DNA of 55,575 nt, taken from positions 1 to 55,575 of the forward strand of contig JAJOJU010000022.1 in the NCBI GenBank assembly GCA_021208265.1, read 5' to 3'. Source of the stretch: Alphaproteobacteria bacterium (GTDB lineage Bacteria; Pseudomonadota; Alphaproteobacteria; Micavibrionales; Micavibrionaceae). Positions 51,390 to 55,575 of this stretch are shown here, piece after piece (positions within the stretch are counted from its first letter, which is position 1; each line of letters starts with the position of its first letter). The position numbers and the translations under genes are program-made. The notes under the pieces were generated by a model. The model saw nothing but the letters and a program-made list of their open reading frames with translations. It did not search any database and had not been told where the DNA came from.

Positions 51390-53115
51390 TTATTCCTCCT
51401 GCCCTTCTGCCGCGGGCGCTTTGCCCTCAAGCTTGGCGGGGCGGCTTTCCTGAGGCACCAGTTTCTCAGGCAAAATATTGATAATGTTGTCGATAATCGC
51501 CTTACCGGGAGATGCCGGCAGCGGCTTGATTTCGCTGGCTTTCTCTTCAATCAGAAGCTCATGCGGCGTCTGAGCATCCTCTTCCACTTCTTCTAGTACC
51601 GTTTTTTCCTCGATCGTGATGCGTTTTTCAGGGTCAAGCGCAACTTCGTAACGTGTTACCAACGCCTCGACAGACGGCGATATGCGGTCCAGAACCACGC
51701 CGGGGAAGATACCCAGCCAGATTGTCAGCGCCGCCAGCGGCAACAAAATACCGTATTCCCGCCAGTTAAGGTCCGGCATAGTAGCAGCTTCATCATTATC
51801 TTGCGGGCCAAATACCACGCGGCGATACAGAAGCAGCATATAAGCTGCACCTAAAACCATACCTGTTGCAGCAAAGGTCGCCACAACCGTATCCACCTGA
51901 AACGCTCCCAGCAGCGAGAGAAATTCGCCCACAAAACCCGACGTACCCGGCAAACCGACAGAGCCCAGCATAAAGATCATAAACAACGTGGCATAGCGCG
52001 GCATGTTTTTAACGATTCCGCCATACCGGCCGATATCGCGCGTGTGCAAGCGGTCATAAACAACACCCACACAAAGGAAGAGCGCGGCGGAGATAACCCC
52101 GTGAGAAATCATCTGGAAGACAGCCCCCTCAACCCCTTGCTGCGTCATAGTAAAGAGGCCGAGCGTCACAAACCCCATATGAGCCACAGATGAATAAGCA
52201 ATCAGCTTCTTCATATCTTCCTGCACCAGCGCCACCAGAGATGTATAGATAATGGCGATAATACTAAGACCAAACACCAGCGGCGCAAAATATTCCGTAG
52301 CTTCCGGCAGCATGGGGATGGAGAACCGCAGGAAACCATACCCCCCCCATTTTCAAAAGCACGCCCGCCAGAATGACAGAGCCCGCCGTGGGCGCTTCCA
52401 CGTGCGCATCCGGCAGCCATGTATGCACAGGCCACATCGGCATCTTCACTGCAAAGCTGGCAAAGAAAGCGAGCCACAGAACAAACTGCAGTTCACGCGC
52501 CACAGGGCTTGCCATCAAAGTCGGCAAATCGGTCGTGCCCGCATGAAAATAAAGCGCCAGCAAAGCCAGCAGCATCAGCACGGAACCCAGCAGCGTATAA
52601 AGGAAGAACTTGTAAGCGGAATACACCCGGCGTTTGCCGCCCCAGATCCCGATAATCAGGAACATCGGGATCAGCACCGCTTCAAAAAACACATAGAACA
52701 AAACGGAATCAAGCGCGCAGAATGTGCCGATCATAAAGCTTTCCAGCACAAGGAAGGCGATCATATATTCCTTCACCCGTGTTTTTACGGAGTCCCAGCT
52801 TGCCAGAATACAAAGCGGGGTCAGAAAAACGGAGAGCAGGATAAAGAACAGTGAGATGCCGTCCACCCCCATGTGGTAGCTAAGGCCATAGGCCTTCAGC
52901 CAGTTACTTTTTTCGATAAACTGAAACCCGGCCACAGCAGGATCAAACCGTGTAAAGAGGAACACACCAAAGGCAAAGGTAAACAGCGATGTGTAAAGCG
53001 CCATGTGACGGGTATTCTGGGCCACGACATCCTTATCACCCCGGATCATCAGAATGATAAGAACCCCCGCCAGCGGCAGGAAAGTCATGATGGAAAGAAT
53101 GGGAAAATCAATCAT
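51390..53115 (-). CDS. nuoM: NADH-quinone oxidoreductase subunit M, one frameshift, long C-terminal tail
   Basis: NuoM is an antiporter-like subunit of complex I. It carries [59 protein letters not shown] with the conserved Lys and [10 protein letters not shown] motif, and [18 protein letters not shown]. One extra base in the C8 run at 52341-52348 breaks the frame; seven give [15 protein letters not shown]. Repaired length is 574 residues. About 75 residues beyond the last membrane helix form an unusual charged cytoplasmic or periplasmic tail ([20 protein letters not shown]) rich in Glu, Lys and Pro. The gene lies between nuoL and nuoN. Confidence 0.94.
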
Positions 53116-53132
53116 ACCAAACGCCTCAGCCC

Positions 53133-55200
53133 TTACATCCCGCTATTTAACTTAAAGAAAAACCAGCTCATGAGCCCGATCACCGCGATCATCATGACAA
53201 AGGCATACTGGTATACAAAGCCCGACTGGAAGCGGCTTAAAAGCCCCGCAAAGAATTTGGATGCCGCAGCTGACCCATTCGGCCCCAGCGCATCGATCAC
53301 GTTCTGATCGCCGGCATACCAGAAGGCCTGACCGAGGCGCTTTGATGTACGCACGAACAGGCGGTCATACAGTTCGTCAAAATAATATTTATTGAACACA
53401 ATGCGGTGGAAAAATCCAAACTGCTTCACCACTAAACCGGGCAGGAACGGGGCTATCAGATAGAAAAGATAACCGAAGAATATCCCTGAAATACCGGCCA
53501 TAAGCGGCGCAAACTTAACCCACGCAGGTACATGGTGGGCAGCTTCCAGCGTATCATTTTCCGGCAGCACGCCGATGCTGGCGCCCAGAAGCTTTCTTTA
53601 TCCCAGTGCAGACCTTCATGGCTCTCATCAAGCACGGGCTCGGAAACCTCATGTTCTTCCACGACATCAATTTCATGGCCTTCAATTTTGGCTTCCACAA
53701 CATGACCGCCGCTCGGATGCCCGGCTACGAAAGGCTCATAAAATACAATCCCCGCAAATAATGCGCCTGCCGCCAGAACGGTAAGCGGCGCCAACATCAC
53801 AAACGGGCTTTCATGCACATGTTCCATCGTGTGGTGATCGGCACGTGGCGCCCCGTGGAAGGTCATGATAATCAAACGCCAGCTGTAAAATGCCGTCATC
53901 AGTGCGGCAGAGATCCCCATCCAGTAAGCAAATTCACCGAACCACGTGTGATCAGCCCAAGCCGCTTCCAGCACAATATCCTTGGAATAAAAACCGGCCA
54001 TGCCGAATACGCCGGGAATACCAATCCCGGCCAGCGCCAACGATCCGATCCACATAAAAGTATAAGTAAAGGGAATCTTCTTCCAGATACCGCCCATCTT
54101 GCGCATGTCCTGTTCATCGCTCATCGCGTGGATCACGGAACCGGCGCCCAGGAATAGCAGAGCCTTGAAGAAAGCGTGCGTCATCAGGTGGAACATCGCC
54201 GCGCCATAAGCCGAAACGCCGAGTGCAAAAACATGTAACCCAGCTGGGACATTGTTGAGTAAGCAATTACGCGCTTGATATCAAACTGAGTCATCCCGAT
54301 TGTAGCCGCCACGAACGCCGTGCAGGCACCAAAGATCGTTACTACCATTAGCGCATCCGGCGCGTATTCAAACACGGGTGAAAAGCGCGCGACAAGGAAC
54401 ACCCCTGCCGTCACCATAGTCGCGGCGTGAATAAGGGCGGATACCGGGGTCGGCCCCTCCATCGCGTCCGGCAGCCATGTGTGAAGGCCGAGCTGGGCCG
54501 ATTTACCCACCGCCCCCACAAACAGCAACAAGCAGGCAATCGTCAGCGCATGGCCTTCATAACCAAAGAAATTAAACGTGGTGTCAGCATAATCCGGCGC
54601 GGATTCAAATATGGCGGAAAATTCAATTGTGCCGAAAATCATGAAGATCGCCATCACGCCGAGCGTCAGGCCTAAATCACCCACACGGTTGACGATAAAG
54701 GCTTTCTGAGCCGCCGCATTAGCGGAGTGTTTATGATTCCAGAACCCGATCAGAAGGTACGATGCCAGCCCCACACCTTCCCAGCCGAAGAAGAGCTGAA
54801 GCAAATTATCCGCCGTTACCAACATCAACATGGCAAAGGTGAAAAGCGACAGGTACGCCATGAAACGGCCCTTAGCCTCATCGTGGCTCATATAGCCTAC
54901 GGAATAAACGTGAACGCAGGCCGATACGATGTTAATAACACACATCATAACAACGGAAAGCGTATCCACCCGCAGCGCCCACTGCGCGCTAAAATCACCG
55001 GAGCTAACCCATTCCGCCAGCACGGTCACATAGGCATTGCCGTGCAAAGCAACATCAACAAACAACGTAATGGAAGCTATCGCGGCCAGAATCACCCCGG
55101 CGCAAGTCACGAACTGGCACCCGGCATCACCGATCTGCTTATTCAGAAGCGCGGCAATAACGAAGGCCACCAGCGGGGAAAATACTGCGAGAAGTTCCAT
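53133..55200 (-). CDS. nuoL: NADH-quinone oxidoreductase subunit L, two frameshifts
   Basis: NuoL is the distal proton-pumping subunit of complex I, with a long lateral helix. Landmarks are [49 protein letters not shown] with the conserved Glu, [33 protein letters not shown], and [16 protein letters not shown]. One base is missing in the A5 run at 54227-54231 (before [15 protein letters not shown]). One is missing in CCC at 53584-53586 (between KESFWG and [14 protein letters not shown]). Repaired length is 689 residues. A His/Glu-rich loop of about 45 residues near residues 495-540 ([17 protein letters not shown]) is a local insertion. Confidence 0.94.
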
Positions 55201-55216
55201 ATGATCTTTGCGCCCC

Positions 55217-55525
55217 TTATCCCTTCATCACCGAAATATCGTCAACGGCGATCGAACCTTTATTGCGGAAGAATACCACCAGAATAGCCAGACCAATCGC
55301 AGCTTCTGCTGCCGCGACCGTTAAAATGAACATGGTAAACACCTGCCCGGTCAGATCCCCCAGAAAGGCGGAAAATGCAACGAAGTTGATATTCACCGCC
55401 AGCAGCATAAGCTCAACCGACATCAAAATCACAATGACGTTCTTACGGTTGAGGAAAATGCCGAATACGCCAATCGTAAAAATGATGGCGGCAAGGATCA
55501 GATAATGTGAAAGACCGATTTCCAT
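55217..55525 (-). CDS. nuoK: NADH-quinone oxidoreductase subunit K
   Basis: NuoK is a small three-helix membrane subunit of complex I. The 102 residues are the standard length and intact: [43 protein letters not shown], which carries the conserved Glu of the proton path, and [25 protein letters not shown] with the second conserved Glu. AGAGGAG lies six bases upstream of its ATG. It follows nuoJ after 12 bases and precedes nuoL. Confidence 0.97.
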   Translation of the reverse strand: MEIGLSHYLILAAIIFTIGVFGIFLNRKNVIVILMSVELMLLAVNINFVAFSAFLGDLTGQVFTMFILTVAAAEAAIGLAILVVFFRNKGSIAVDDISVMKG

Positions 55526-55537
55526 ACGCTCCTCTTA

Positions 55538-55575
55538 CTATCGCCCCGTCCCCGGTGTTACCTTGATGATTTCAA
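55538..55575 (-). CDS. nuoJ: NADH-quinone oxidoreductase subunit J, last 11 codons only
   Basis: The window ends inside this gene. The remaining minus-strand sequence reads EIIKVTPGTGR followed by TAG, which matches the typical NuoJ C-terminus (I-V-K-V-x-P-G). It precedes nuoK by 12 bases, the expected order in a nuo operon. The identity rests on this short tail plus position. Confidence 0.75.
   Translation of the reverse strand, partial: EIIKVTPGTGR

Overview
This window is a dense stretch of housekeeping genes from an alphaproteobacterium. The evidence is gene order and protein type. It holds the pdhA-pdhB(lipoyl-E1 beta)/ftsB/eno/kdsA/pyrG/secG/tpiA/ppiD/trpE block, the trpGDC-lexA-comEC-gltX-gltA block, and the lpxB-lpxI-lpxA-fabZ-lpxD-skp-bamA-rseP-dxr-cdsA-uppS-frr-pyrH-tsf-rpsB-dnaE block. 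These are followed by lolD-lolC-proS-DUF1467-rnj-coaX-birA-nuoN-nuoM-nuoL-nuoK-nuoJ. These arrangements are familiar from alphaproteobacterial genomes, and here they lie end to end. An alphaproteobacterial LexA box (GAAC-N7-GAAC) in front of lexA, LpxI instead of LpxH, and a DUF1467 protein agree. I cannot fix the genus. A deep branch such as a Micavibrio-like or Rhodospirillales-like lineage is possible, but that is a guess.

Layout. 1-9228 (mostly minus): pyruvate dehydrogenase E1, FtsB, enolase, KDO-8-phosphate synthase, RlpA, CTP synthase, SecG and triose-phosphate isomerase, with three small orphan genes. 9352-17051 (mostly plus): PpiD foldase, TrpE, a polysaccharide deacetylase-like gene on the other strand, TrpG-TrpD-TrpC and LexA. 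17048-23292: ComEC, GltX, GltA. 21874-37506 (minus): lipid A, outer membrane, isoprenoid, phospholipid and translation genes in one long run, with a predicted secreted metalloprotease inserted between lpxD and fabZ. 37647-48438: DNA polymerase III alpha, LolCD, an archaeal/eukaryotic-type ProRS, RNase J and several orphans. 48441-55575: CoaX, BirA and the end of the complex I operon (nuoN to nuoJ).

The most striking property of the sequence is technical. Fifteen genes, many of them normally essential (rpsB, pyrH, gltX, proS, pyrG, nuoL and others), are interrupted by about 19 single-base frameshifts. Nearly all lie in homopolymers of 3 to 9 bases, and most are one base too long. In each complete gene, undoing them restores an open frame of normal length. 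I treat them as likely sequencing or assembly errors and annotate each gene as one CDS.

No gene-free stretch exceeds 300 bases. I found no tRNA or rRNA gene, CRISPR array, insertion sequence, prophage or plasmid feature. I found no convincing new multigene system. The best leads are the metalloprotease inside the lipid A/BAM operon, the displaced ProRS type, and the orphan genes that interrupt otherwise conserved neighbourhoods.
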